Origin: JBBECJ01 sp963763325
Lineage (GTDB): Bacteria > Chloroflexota > Chloroflexia > Thermomicrobiales > CFX8
Direction of reading: 5' to 3'
Length of the DNA: 64,000 nucleotides
NCBI GenBank assembly: GCA_963763325.1
Contig: CAVXOL010000025.1
Coordinates: 248,001-312,000, forward strand
The translations under genes were made by a program, and so were the position numbers. Within the stretch, counting starts at the first letter, position 1. Every line of letters begins with the position of its first letter. Below, in pieces: positions 44,472 to 53,200 of the stretch. The notes beneath the pieces were generated by a model. That model did no database searches and was not told where the DNA came from. It worked only from the letters and a program-made list of their open reading frames with translations.

Positions 44472-45764
44472 ATGGCGACTGAATCTATCTTCACAATGGA
44501 TACATCGAGCATCAAATTCGGCATCGGGGCGACATCCGAAATTGGCTTCGAAATGGCCCGCCTCGGCGCGACACGCGTGATGGTCGTCACCGACCCGAAC
44601 CTGCGCGACAGCGACGCCGGTTGTCCATGGCACTGCTTCCTTGAAGGCCGAAGGGCTGGACGCAGTCCTGTTCGACAGCGTCGTCGAGTCGAGCCGACCG
44701 ACGCGTCGTTCCACGAGGCGATCGCGTTCGCGACGGACGGCGGGTTCGACGGCTACGTTGGAATCGGCGGCGGCTCCGCGATCGACACCGCCAAGGCCGC
44801 CAACCTCTACGCCACCTACCCTGCCGACTTGCTGGCCTACGTCAACGCCCCGATCGGCAGGCGCAGCCGGTGCCTGGCCCGCTCAAGCCGCTGATCGCGA
44901 TCCCGACCACCGCCGGTACCGGCAGCGAAACGACCGGCGTCGCCATCTTCGACCTGACCGAGATGCACGCCAAGACCGGCATCGCCCACCGCGCACTGCG
45001 GCCGGTGATGGGCATCATCGATCCCAACAACACTCGCACGATGCCGCCGATGGTCGCGGCCTGCTCCGGCTTCGACGTGCTGTGTCACGCGATCGAGTCG
45101 ATGCACGGCGCTGCCATACTCCGACCGCCCGGCGCCAGATCGTCCGAAGCCGTCCGGCCGTCCTACCAGGGCGCGAATCCCGATCTAGCGATATCTGGGC
45201 CGGCCGAGCGCTTGAGATGATGGCCAGCCAACATCTCCGGCGCCGTCGAGGACCCGGACGACGATGATGCCCGCGCGGCAGATGCTGCTCGGCGGCGACC
45301 TATCGCCGGGATCGGCTTCGGCAACGCCGGCGTCCACCTGCCGCACGGCATGTCGTACCCGGTCTCCGGGATGGTGCGAGACTTCCGGCCCGGAGGGCTA
45401 CCCGGTCGACCACGCGATCGTGCCGCACGGCATGTCGGTCATCCTGAACGCCCCGGCCGTCTTCCGATGGACGGCGCCGGCCAACCCCGAGCGGCATCTC
45501 TATGCCGCCAGCCTGCTCGGCGCGGACGTCTCCGGCGTCGGAGCCGAGGATGCCGGTGAGCTGCTCGCCGACAGCGATCATCGAGCTGATGCGCGCTACC
45601 GGGATGCCGAACGGCCTCGCCGCTGTCGGCTTTGAAGAGCGACGACATCGACGCTCTCGTCGAAGGGCACGATCCCTCAACATCGCGTCACGAAGCTCTC
45701 GCCACGTCCTGCCAGCCCCGACGACCTGCGACAGTTGTTCGCTGGCGCGATGCGGTACTGGTGA
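44472..45764 (+). pseudogene. Iron-containing alcohol dehydrogenase (hydroxyacid-oxoacid transhydrogenase-like), heavily frameshifted
   Basis: Remains of a group III iron alcohol dehydrogenase close to the ADHFE1/HOT branch. Recognisable pieces in changing frames: SIFTMDTSSIKFGIGATSEI, YVGIGGGSAIDTAKAANLYA (NAD phosphate loop), IAIPTTAGTGSETTGVAIFD, GIIDPNNTRTMPPMVAACSG, HLPHGMSYPVSGMV and AIVPHGMSVILNAPAVFRW (iron-binding histidines). The last exon-like stretch ends DLRQLFAGAMRYW at 45764. About ten frame changes occur in 1.3 kb, the densest damage in the window, although each piece is still highly conserved. It converges with the GDPD gene. Confidence 0.8.
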
Positions 45765-45809
45765 GCAGCCAGGCATCGGTCGCAATGACGCAGCGCCCCA
45801 CCTGCCCTA

Positions 45810-46631
45810 TCAGCATTCCCGCCGCCGCAATAGCGGCTCGCTGCGCTCCCGCCCGCCCAGCAACTCAAGAATCGCCAGGTTGTCAGTCGTGATACCGTCA
45901 ACGCCGAGCCTGACCAGCTCATTCACGCGAACCAGATCATTCACCGTCCACGCGATGATCCGCTGCTCACGAGCCTGGAGTGTGGCCACGATCTCTTCGG
46001 TAATGTGGCTGTGGTGCATCGACACACCGTCAAGTTGCGGAGCAAGCTCATGCTGTGCGACGAGCGAGTCAAACGCCTCTCGATTCGGAACGCTGAGATA
46101 CATGTGAGCACGCGGTAGTCGCTCCTTGAGTCGGATCAGGCTCTCAATGCTACGACTGCTCAGGACGACCTGCGCGTGCGGCCGAGCGGCAAGAAACGCT
46201 ACCAGCGCATCCTCGTACGCCGGTGAATCGTCCTTGAGGTCAAGGGCAACCGCATCGGCCGTTGCTACGATCTCCCAGGCATCCTCCAGTCGCGGACCAC
46301 GGAAGAGCCAGGCGCCAATCAGCTTTGGCGGCGTTGAGTGGGCGGCGTACAATCGTCCACCGACCATGATGACGTCGATCTCGACGGCGTCTGCGCTGTG
46401 GGCCAGCGCTGCCTGCGCTGTCTCTACGTCGTCGCCTGCATTGTGGGCGATGACGAAGACCAGCTCATAGTCATCCAGCAGGTCGGCATCCAGTTGACCG
46501 CGAAACTGGCCGGGCCGCTCCCCATGCGTGTACCGTTGCGTCAGATCGCGCAGGATGACGGTCCAGAGCCAGGTCGCGGCCGTGACGACCGTGATTACCG
46601 CTGCAGCTACGTTTGACCACCTCGCTCGCAC
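45810..46631 (-). CDS. Membrane-anchored glycerophosphodiester phosphodiesterase
   Basis: A 273-residue GDPD-family protein. One N-terminal hydrophobic segment (AAVITVVTAATWLWTVILR) anchors it. The catalytic domain begins FVIAHNAGDDVETAQAALAH and continues DAVEIDVIMVGGRLYAAHS (EID and catalytic His) and DAVALDLKDDSPAYEDALVA. The family's first motif normally reads HRG; here it is HNAG, so the conserved Arg is replaced. GIDTDNL-like VDGITTDNLAIL closes the barrel. It would hydrolyse glycerophosphodiesters or a related phosphodiester outside the membrane. Diverges from the CpsB-type gene. Confidence 0.8.
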   Translation of the reverse strand: MRARWSNVAAAVITVVTAATWLWTVILRDLTQRYTHGERPGQFRGQLDADLLDDYELVFVIAHNAGDDVETAQAALAHSADAVEIDVIMVGGRLYAAHSTPPKLIGAWLFRGPRLEDAWEIVATADAVALDLKDDSPAYEDALVAFLAARPHAQVVLSSRSIESLIRLKERLPRAHMYLSVPNREAFDSLVAQHELAPQLDGVSMHHSHITEEIVATLQAREQRIIAWTVNDLVRVNELVRLGVDGITTDNLAILELLGGRERSEPLLRRREC

Positions 46632-46710
46632 CTCGTCCGGCTCCCATCTCTACGACCGCGCGACCGACAGAGTATGGCATCTGGCCGCAGGTGTGAGGAC
46701 GGCGCTGGCT

Positions 46711-47457
46711 GTGAGCGATTCCCCGCTGGTCGATCTACACACGCATGTGTTACCGGGCGTCGACGATGGCGCACGCGACGAAGACGAGGCGCTGGCAATG
46801 CTGGCCACCGCCGCGAATGACGGGATCACGACCGTGATCGCCACTCCTCACGCACATCATGCAAGCGCGGAACAGGTTCGTTGTGGCGTCGATCGACTCA
46901 ATGCGGCTGCCCGTGACGCAGGGATCAACGTCACTGTCCTGGCGGGTCACGAGGCGAGGATCGGGGCTGACCTCCTCGACCGGTTTCACGACGGCAGGGT
47001 TTTGACACTGAACGACACGAACTGGCTGCTGCTGGAGTGCTACCTGTTCGATGATTGGCCGATGCATCTCATCGAGCGTTCGGTCGACCGCCTGCGAGCC
47101 GCTGGTCTCCGCCCGCTGCTGGCGCATGCCGAGCGCTACCCGTTCGTCCAGCGAGACCCAGCGACGCTGCTGCCCTTGATCGAACGAGGTATCCCAATTC
47201 AGATCAACGCAGGCTCTCTCTTCTACCGCGAGACAGACATCGAGCGGATCACGGCTGAGACGTTGCTTCGCACCCGGACAGCACACGTCATCGCCAGCGA
47301 CGCACATAACGCTCGCTACCGCCCTCCGACACTACGCGCTGCCCACCAGCGAGCGGCTGAGATCGCAGGAGACGCCTACGCAGGCTGGATGCGCGAGATC
47401 TCGCTTCGTGTGTTGAACGGTCAGCACGTCGATGTTCCGACGCCGCCGGAGCCATAG
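46711..47457 (+). CDS. CpsB/YwqE-type PHP phosphatase (capsule tyrosine phosphatase)
   Basis: A 248-residue PHP-domain protein. The metal motifs are LVDLHTHVLPGVDDGARDED (HxH and D), TTVIATPHAHHASAEQV, VTVLAGHEARIGADLL, PLLAHAERYPFVQR and HVIASDAHNARYRPPTL, the full set of the manganese-dependent CpsB/YwqE tyrosine phosphatases that control capsule or exopolysaccharide export. No tyrosine kinase or polysaccharide operon is beside it, so its target is unclear. The start is not obvious: an upstream frame reaches 46528 into the divergent GDPD gene, so the GTG at 46711, directly before the family's N-terminus, is chosen. Confidence 0.82.
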   Translation: MSDSPLVDLHTHVLPGVDDGARDEDEALAMLATAANDGITTVIATPHAHHASAEQVRCGVDRLNAAARDAGINVTVLAGHEARIGADLLDRFHDGRVLTLNDTNWLLLECYLFDDWPMHLIERSVDRLRAAGLRPLLAHAERYPFVQRDPATLLPLIERGIPIQINAGSLFYRETDIERITAETLLRTRTAHVIASDAHNARYRPPTLRAAHQRAAEIAGDAYAGWMREISLRVLNGQHVDVPTPPEP

Positions 47458-47520
47458 TTTCACCATAGACGGCACGTGTTAGAGAACGGTTAATGCATGC
47501 GCGAATTGATGTAGTATCTA

Positions 47521-47709
47521 TTGCGCAAAAGGCGACACTATTGTATTCTGTTCGGGCATCAGGACAACTGTTCGGAGCACTCGTTACCGAGTTGTTAGCC
47601 GCAGGTCGCCACCCGCTCCGCCTTGGTACCAGCGAGAGAGTGCGGTGTCTCCAACTCTCGTCGGACGCTCCGGCGGGCGGACTCCAAGTACGTGGTCCGC
47701 CCGGGAGCG
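47521..47709 (+). promoter_or_regulatory. Promoter and structured leader before the 107-aa gene
   Basis: TTGCGC (47521-47526) and TATTCT (47544-47549) with 17-base spacing form a candidate promoter; the expected start is near 47556, leaving about 178 leader bases. The leader contains GAGAGT/ACTCTC (47636-47641, 47654-47659) and a strong stem: CGCTCC/GGAGCG (47666-47671, 47704-47709) stacked on GGGCGGAC/GTCCGCCC (47675-47682, 47695-47702). AAGGGAG, the RBS, follows at 47720. No known riboswitch class is matched. Confidence 0.4.
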
Positions 47710-47733
47710 CAGCACATCGAAGGGAGCAACCTG

Positions 47734-48057
47734 ATGATCGTTCGTGAAGTGATCATGTTCGAGGTCAAGCCTGGACGGTTCGATGAGTTCGTGTCACAGG
47801 CGCGGGAACTCAAGGGCATGCTCGAGCGCATCGATGTCGGGCTAACCAGCGTTCGCCTCAGCAGCGCGCTAATCGGCGGAACAAATTCCGGTCGTGTCTC
47901 GCTGGTCGCCGAGTATGACAGCATCAACTCGTGGGCGACGAGCGTCGAGAACGAATTCAATGACTCGACGCTGATGGCGTGGGCGAATGAGGCGACCGGC
48001 CCGAACGCAACAGCGACTATGGTGAACCGCGTCCTGGTACGGGAGATCGAACTGTAA
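47734..48057 (+). CDS. Small dimeric alpha/beta-barrel (antibiotic biosynthesis monooxygenase-like) protein
   Basis: A 107-residue protein with the ferredoxin-like beta-alpha-beta pattern of the ABM/Dabb superfamily: MIVREVIMFEVKPGRFDEFV at the N-terminus, a central helix AREL-KGMLERI and a final strand MVNRVLVREIEL. The family includes heme-degrading and monooxygenase proteins as well as proteins without activity, so the role stays open. RBS AAGGGAG lies seven bases before the ATG. A long structured leader precedes it. Confidence 0.6.
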   Translation: MIVREVIMFEVKPGRFDEFVSQARELKGMLERIDVGLTSVRLSSALIGGTNSGRVSLVAEYDSINSWATSVENEFNDSTLMAWANEATGPNATATMVNRVLVREIEL

Positions 48058-48078
48058 CCAGCACCTGTCGCCGATGTT

Positions 48079-48115
48079 CGCCGGTTTGGTGGCTCCTGGA
48101 GCCACCAAACCGGCG
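48079..48115. terminator. Long perfect hairpin between convergent genes
   Basis: CGCCGGTTTGGTGGCTCC (48079-48096) pairs with its exact complement (48098-48115) around one base, so the real loop is a few bases. It lies between the 107-aa gene and the convergent CoA ligase gene. No T run; a bidirectional terminator. Confidence 0.8.
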
Positions 48116-48118
48116 TGC

Positions 48119-49631
48119 TCACGATCGCGCCCGAAACATCCCGTCGATCCAGCCTCCGGCACGCTCGTCAGCCAACGCCGAGCGGCGGATCTTGCCGGCC
48201 TCGTTTCGCGGCAGGCTGGCGACGAACTCGTACGTCTTCGGCACCTTGTAGGATGTCAATCGTTCGCGGACGTAGGCGTCAAGATCGGCCACAGACGGCG
48301 GGTTGCCAGGATCCGACGGCTCGATAATAGCGTGGACACGCTTGCCCCAGTCGTCATCTGGGACGCCGATCACCGCCAGATCGCCGATGGCCGGATGGTC
48401 GTGCAGGGCTGCCTCGACCTCAGCCGGATAGACATTCGCGCCGCCGCTGACGATCATGTCGGTTCGCCGGTCTGCGATGTAGAGGTAGCCATCGGCATCG
48501 ACGTACCCGAGGTCACCGATGCTCAGAAACCCATCCCCCGTCTGACTTGATCTTCGCGTCGCCGACGTAGGAGAAGGTTGGGCCACCCTCGCTGAGCGTC
48601 CGCATGAAGATCTCGCCGACCTCGCCAGCCGGCAGGTCGTTGCCGTCCTCGTCGAGAATTCGCATCTCACAGTTGACCGGCAGGCCGACGCTGCCCTGGT
48701 GATCGAGCCACTCGTCGCCACGGATCATCGTCGCGCCGATCCCTTCCGACGAGCCGTACACCTCGTGCACCTTCTCGGCGCCGATCAGGTCGATCCAGGC
48801 CTGCTTGAGCCAGACCGGACACGGTGCCGCCGACGACTGGATCGCCTCAATGCTGGAGAAGTCACGCTCACGGACGCCAGGTAACATCATGATCCGGCGC
48901 ATGATGATCGGCGGCATGTAGGCGTAGTTGACCCGGTGGCGCTCGATCGCTCCGACCGCCCGCTCGGCGTCGAACTTCTCCATGATGACCAACGTGTGGT
49001 CGTCTGCAAGCCCGCCATAGCTGCTCAGGAACGGGGAGTTGTGGTAAAGCGGCGCGCAGATCAGCTGCACCTGTCCCGGCTTCGCGCCGAGCCGTGATGC
49101 GCGACGGCCATAGACTGTCGGATTGGCCGTCCGATCGACGATGATCTTGGAGCGCCCCGTCGAGCCACCAGACGCGATTGCCTTCCCAGGATGTGGTGGG
49201 TTGCACCCGAGCGGCGCATCATCGAAATTCAGATACCGCGCCATTTCACCGGGCCGCAGCATCGGGTAGGCGACATCCTCCCACTCTGCGCAGACGAGCG
49301 ACGGCTTGGCCAGTTCGAGGATGCCATCGCGCTCTGGCTTCGGCAGGATCGCCCGCAACGGCAGCATCAGCGCACCTAGCTTCCAGGCTGCCGTCGTCAG
49401 CAGAACGTGCTCAGGTGAGTTCCAGAGACCGACGACAACCGTCGTTCCCAGGCGTACGCCGCGCTCAGCAAGCAGCCGCGCATACTGATTGGACTGCCGG
49501 TCAAGTTGATTCCATGTCAGCGTCAGTTCATCTCCATCGATCGGCAGGAAGATGATCGCTAGCTTCTCCGGATGCAGTTCAGCCAGTTCCGCGACACGTC
49601 GTCCGAACGTCGGCTCCTGTTCGTCGTCCAT
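48119..49631 (-). pseudogene. AMP-forming acyl-CoA ligase (bile-acid-CoA-ligase-like), one frameshift
   Basis: An acyl-adenylate-forming ligase of about 505 residues. The first 370 residues run from 49631: ELTLTWNQLDRQSNQYARLL, IASGGSTGRSKIIVDR (P-loop with STGRSK), PLYHNSPFLSSYGGL, QSSAAPCPVWLKQAWIDLIG, VYGSSEGIGATMI. After a shift near 48535 it continues with SIGDLGYVDADGYLYIADRR (adenylation signature), MIVSGGANVYPAEVEAAL and PRNEAGKIRRSAL (catalytic Lys of the C-terminal domain). Start at the ATG of 49631 with AGGTGA upstream, rather than a GTG at 49652. It diverges from the Ldh-type gene and may activate the acid that the following enzymes handle. Confidence 0.85.
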
Positions 49632-49670
49632 GCTGTCTCTCACCTGTTCCACTCCTCACCCAACCGGCCA

Positions 49671-49742
49671 TATACTACGCCGACCTGCCGCTGCTGACGA
49701 CAGACACGCTGCACGAGAAGATCGCCATGGGGAGGGAAATAG
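49671..49742. promoter_or_regulatory. Divergent promoter region, CoA ligase / Ldh-type gene
   Basis: TATACT (49671-49676) is a -10 candidate for the rightward gene and, read backwards, TAGTAT serves the leftward one. GGGGAGGGAAATAG precedes the ATG at 49743 as an RBS. Confidence 0.35.
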
Positions 49743-50849
49743 ATGCTCGAACGATTTCACGTCCCGAAGGAGCACGAGGTCCGCGTTACAGACGCAGCGC
49801 TGCGAACGACGATCGCTGACATTTTCGGAGCCTGTGGCGTCCCGGAACAAGACGCAGCCATCGGCGCCGAAGTTCTGACGATGACCGACTTGCGCGGCGT
49901 GGAGACGCACGGTGTCTCGAACATGCTGCGCGCGTACGTCGGCTGGTTTCAGGATGGTCAGCTCAACCCGAACCCGCAGTCGCGGGTGATCCGCGAGACG
50001 CCCGGCACGGCGACCATCGACGGTGACCGTGGACTCGGCCTCATCCAGGGCACGGCAGCGATGCAGTTGGCGATCGACAAGGCGCGCGAGGTCGGCGTCG
50101 GCGTCGTTACGATGCGCAACAGCGGGCATCTCGGCGCGGTCGGTCACTTTTCGATGCAGGCCGCCCAACAGGACATGGTCGGCATCTGTCTGACGGCGAT
50201 GAGCGTCCTCGTCCTGCCGACGTTCGGCGCCGTCCCGCGACTCGGCACGAACCCGATCTCGATAGCGGCCCCAGCTAACACCGAGCCGTTCCTGCTCTAC
50301 GACGCCGCTACCTCGACGATCGCCGGTAACAAGATCATGCTGGCCCGCCGCGTCGGCGCCAACATGGAGCCGGGCTGGATCGCCGACCCTGACGGCACAC
50401 CGATCATGGAGGAACGTCCGGTACCCGAGGGGCTGATGTATGGACTCGGTGCCTACAACCTGTTGCCGCTCGGCGGCACCCGTGAGCAGGGCTCGCACAA
50501 GGGCTACGGACTGGGGCTGATGGTCGAGGTGCTCTGCACGTTGCTGAGCGGCGCTGTCCCAAGCATGGTCGAGGAGAAGCCGCCGCTTGCCAGCCACCAC
50601 TTCGCCGCCTACAACATTGCCGCCTTCGACGATGTCGCGCATTTCAAGGACACGATGGACCGGATGCTCCAGACGCTGACCGAGACACCGCCTGCCCCGG
50701 GCAACGAGCGCGTCATCTACCCCGGCCTCTCAGAAGCCGAGTCCGAGTTGGACCGTCGTGCCAACGGCATCCCACTCCACCGCGAAGTGATTGACTGGTT
50801 CAACCGAACGACCGACGAGTTAGGTGTTGCCCGTATCGAGACGATGTGA
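49743..50849 (+). CDS. Ldh-family NAD(P)-dependent oxidoreductase, copy 1
   Basis: A 368-residue malate/L-lactate dehydrogenase family protein (ldh_2 fold, with YlbC/AllD-type relatives). Conserved parts: DLRGVETHGVSNMLRAYVGW, GTATIDGDRGLGLIQGTAAM, VTMRNSGHLGAVGHFSMQAA (catalytic histidine region), PRLGTNPISIAAPANTEP and PLGGTREQGSHKGYGLGLMV. The family oxidises 2-hydroxy acids such as malate, lactate, sulfolactate, ureidoglycolate or 2,3-diketogulonate; which one is not clear. It is followed by a tandem paralogue at 50895 and a NylB-like hydrolase in one operon. Confidence 0.85.
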   Translation: MLERFHVPKEHEVRVTDAALRTTIADIFGACGVPEQDAAIGAEVLTMTDLRGVETHGVSNMLRAYVGWFQDGQLNPNPQSRVIRETPGTATIDGDRGLGLIQGTAAMQLAIDKAREVGVGVVTMRNSGHLGAVGHFSMQAAQQDMVGICLTAMSVLVLPTFGAVPRLGTNPISIAAPANTEPFLLYDAATSTIAGNKIMLARRVGANMEPGWIADPDGTPIMEERPVPEGLMYGLGAYNLLPLGGTREQGSHKGYGLGLMVEVLCTLLSGAVPSMVEEKPPLASHHFAAYNIAAFDDVAHFKDTMDRMLQTLTETPPAPGNERVIYPGLSEAESELDRRANGIPLHREVIDWFNRTTDELGVARIETM

Positions 50850-50862
50850 GGGACGAGGGATC

Positions 50863-50886
50863 AGGGACGTAGGAGTAGGGATGTAG
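50863..50886 (+). repeat. Tandem AGGGAYGTAG words between Ldh paralogues
   Basis: AGGGACGTAG (50863-50872) and AGGGATGTAG (50877-50886) are direct repeats 14 bases apart, in the 45-base gap between the two Ldh-type genes. The same word occurs at 57357 and, inverted, at 57413. Confidence 0.5.
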
Positions 50887-50894
50887 GTGTTGTC

Positions 50895-51980
50895 ATGCTC
50901 GAACGGTTTAGCGTACCAGTGGAAGATCAGGTGCTCGTCGATCACGAGGCGTTGCGCCGGACGATTGCCGACCTGTTCGTCGCCTGTGGCGTCGCTGAAG
51001 CCGAGTCCATCGCCGGGGCAGATGTCCTGGTTACGGCCGACCTGCGCGGCGTTGAAACCCACGGATGCTCGAACATGCTGCGCCAGTACATCGGCTGGTT
51101 CCGGACCGGTGTCCACGACCCTCAACCGAACTGGACGATCGTCCACGAGACACGCGGGACAGCGACGATCGACGGCGACCGAGGGCTCGGCATCCTCCAG
51201 GGCGGACCAGCTATGCAACTCGCGATCGACAAGGCACGCGATGTCGGCGTCGGTACGTCACGATGCGCAATAGCGGCCATCTCGGACCAATCGGCCACTT
51301 CGCCTATCAGGCCGCAGAACAGGGCATGATCGGGATGTGCATGACGGCCAGCAGCCTGCTGATCGTCCCAACATTTGGCGCACTGCCCCGCTACGGCACG
51401 AACCCGATCGCGTTCGCCGCACCAGCCCGCTCCCACCCCTTCATGCTCTTCGATGCCGCAATGTCGTCGGTCGCCAGCAACAAGATCGGTCTGGCCCGGC
51501 GCGTCGGCGCCGACATGGAACCAGGCTGGATCGCCGAGCCGGACGGTACGCCAATCATGGACGAGCGGCCTGCCCCTGCCGGAAACTTCAACCTGTTGCC
51601 GCTTGGCGGAACCCGTGAACAAGGGTCGCACAAGGGCTATGGCCTCGGCCTGCTGGTCGAAGTCATGACAACGCTGCTGGCCGGCGACATCCCTCGCATG
51701 ATCGAACGCGACACCAAGCCGCGCCACAGCTTCATCGCCTATAACATCGAAGCCTTCACCGACCTCGAAGCGTTCAAGGACACGATGGATCGCATGCTCC
51801 AGACGCTGATCGACACACCAACCGCCCCCGGACACGAACGCGTGCTGTACCCCGGCCTGCCGGAACATGAGTCGGAACAACGCCGCCGCGCACGAGGGCA
51901 TCCCGCTCCACCGCGAGGTGATCGACTGGTTCAACGGAATCACCGACGAGCTGGCCGTCGAACCACTGGTGACATTGTGA
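50895..51980 (+). pseudogene. Ldh-family oxidoreductase, copy 2, frameshifted
   Basis: A tandem paralogue of the gene at 49743. It starts LERFSVPVEDQVLVDHEALR and follows the same order: DLRGVETHGCSNMLRQYIGW, GTATIDGDRGLGILQGGPAM, then a frameshift near 51255 in the active-site region, MRNSGHLGPIGHFAYQAAEQ, TNPIAFAAPARSHPFML, NLLPLGGTREQGSHKGYG. A second shift near 51885 lets the proper C-terminus EGIPLHREVIDWFNGITDEL end at 51980. Without this second shift the frame would run on into the next gene and give a spurious fusion. The next gene starts within its stop (GTGA). Confidence 0.85.
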
Positions 51981-53197
51981 CCGGCAACCGCTACACGTTC
52001 GACGAGATGCGGAGCTTCCACGCTGAGTGGTCGCTGGCCACCTGGGATAAGGGCGGGCCGCTCATGCGCTACACATTCCGGCGCATGACGGAGTTCTTCC
52101 CGCACGCCGTCATCCGTCGCGATGGTCCAGTCGTCACCCTGGCCTCGACGCCACGCGACGACGTTGCAGTCACCCAGGTTCAGACGACCATCGGAGCGAT
52201 GTCACTCGACGCCTACGTGCGGGCCGGCCCGGTCAACGGTGTCGTCGCCCTTCATCACGGCGACGTCATCTACGAACGCTACCCACGGATGAACGCCGAC
52301 GATCTGCATCTGACGATGTCCGTCTCCAAGGTCTTCACGAGCACGCTCGTCGCGATGCTGGAAGATCGTGGAGAGCTCAACTCGCGAAACACGGTTGAAG
52401 CATACCTGCCTGAGGTACGCGGCTCCGGCTGGGAAGGTGTCAGTGTCCGCGACGTGCTGGATATGGCCTCAGGCATCGACTGTGACCAGACCGGCGCGGA
52501 CGTTTACACCAACCCGAAGACGCCGTACTACGGCTTCGAAGCGAGCCTCGGCTGGCTCCCACCAACGCCTGAGACGGTTACATCCACCTACGAGTACGTT
52601 GCTAAGCTCGGAAGGCTGAAGGAGCCAGGCCAGGCATTCGACTATTCATCAGCCAACACATTCCTGCTGGCCTGGATTGCTGAGCGCATCTCCGGACAGC
52701 CGTACGCTGACCTTCTCGGGGAAGAAATCTGGAGCCGGATCGGCGCTGAAGGTGACGCCGTCATCTCGATCGTCCCGGCGTCCGGCGCAACGACCGTCCA
52801 TGCCGGCCTCTCTGCCCGTCTGCGAGACATCGCCCGCTTCGGCCTGCTGTTCACCCCGAGCCGGGACATTGTTAGCGACTCGCCAATCGTCAGCGACCGT
52901 TATCTGCGCGAGATCGTTGCCGGAGGACGCCCAGATGTCTTCGCCAACGGCATCACCGGCCAGTCCATCATCAGCCGGATGCCGGACGATCCACCACGCC
53001 ACAACAGTCACCAGTGGGATTACGTCATGCCGGATGGCGACTTCTACAAAGGCGGCTACGGCGGCCAGGGACTCTACATCTCCCCGACCCGTGACCTTGT
53101 CATCGCCTTCGCCGGAGCGTTCGAGGCAGGCGGCCCCGACAGCGAGATGGCCAGCATCGCCCGCCAGATCGCTCGCTCGGGCCTCTTCGACGACTGA
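51977..53197 (+). CDS. Serine hydrolase, beta-lactamase / NylB fold
   Basis: A 406-residue class C beta-lactamase-like hydrolase, closest in appearance to 6-aminohexanoate-dimer hydrolase (NylB) and carboxylesterase relatives. The nucleophile motif is HLTMSVSKVFTSTLVAMLED (SxxK), the tyrosine motif AFDYSSANTFLLAWIAER (YSxAN), and the late segment HQWDYVMPDGDFYKGGYGGQ resembles the family's third motif. No signal peptide, so intracellular. GTG start at 51977 overlaps the preceding stop; ATG at 52007 is an alternative. It likely hydrolyses a linear amide, lactone or ester intermediate made by the Ldh/CoA-ligase enzymes. That is inference from position. Confidence 0.8.
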   Translation: MTGNRYTFDEMRSFHAEWSLATWDKGGPLMRYTFRRMTEFFPHAVIRRDGPVVTLASTPRDDVAVTQVQTTIGAMSLDAYVRAGPVNGVVALHHGDVIYERYPRMNADDLHLTMSVSKVFTSTLVAMLEDRGELNSRNTVEAYLPEVRGSGWEGVSVRDVLDMASGIDCDQTGADVYTNPKTPYYGFEASLGWLPPTPETVTSTYEYVAKLGRLKEPGQAFDYSSANTFLLAWIAERISGQPYADLLGEEIWSRIGAEGDAVISIVPASGATTVHAGLSARLRDIARFGLLFTPSRDIVSDSPIVSDRYLREIVAGGRPDVFANGITGQSIISRMPDDPPRHNSHQWDYVMPDGDFYKGGYGGQGLYISPTRDLVIAFAGAFEAGGPDSEMASIARQIARSGLFDD

Positions 53198-53200
53198 CGT

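Noticed and set aside
47521..47709. T-box or other known riboswitch in the leader
   Set aside because: The leader has stems but no specificity-loop arrangement or T-box sequence, and the downstream gene is not tRNA- or amino-acid-related.
49656..50642. Minus-strand 328-residue frame opposite the first Ldh gene
   Set aside because: Shadow of the dehydrogenase; no recognisable protein family.
51065..53197. A 710-residue fusion of an Ldh-type enzyme with a beta-lactamase-fold hydrolase
   Set aside because: The fusion arises only because of a frameshift near 51885; the second Ldh gene ends at 51980 in its proper frame and the hydrolase has its own GTG start at 51977.
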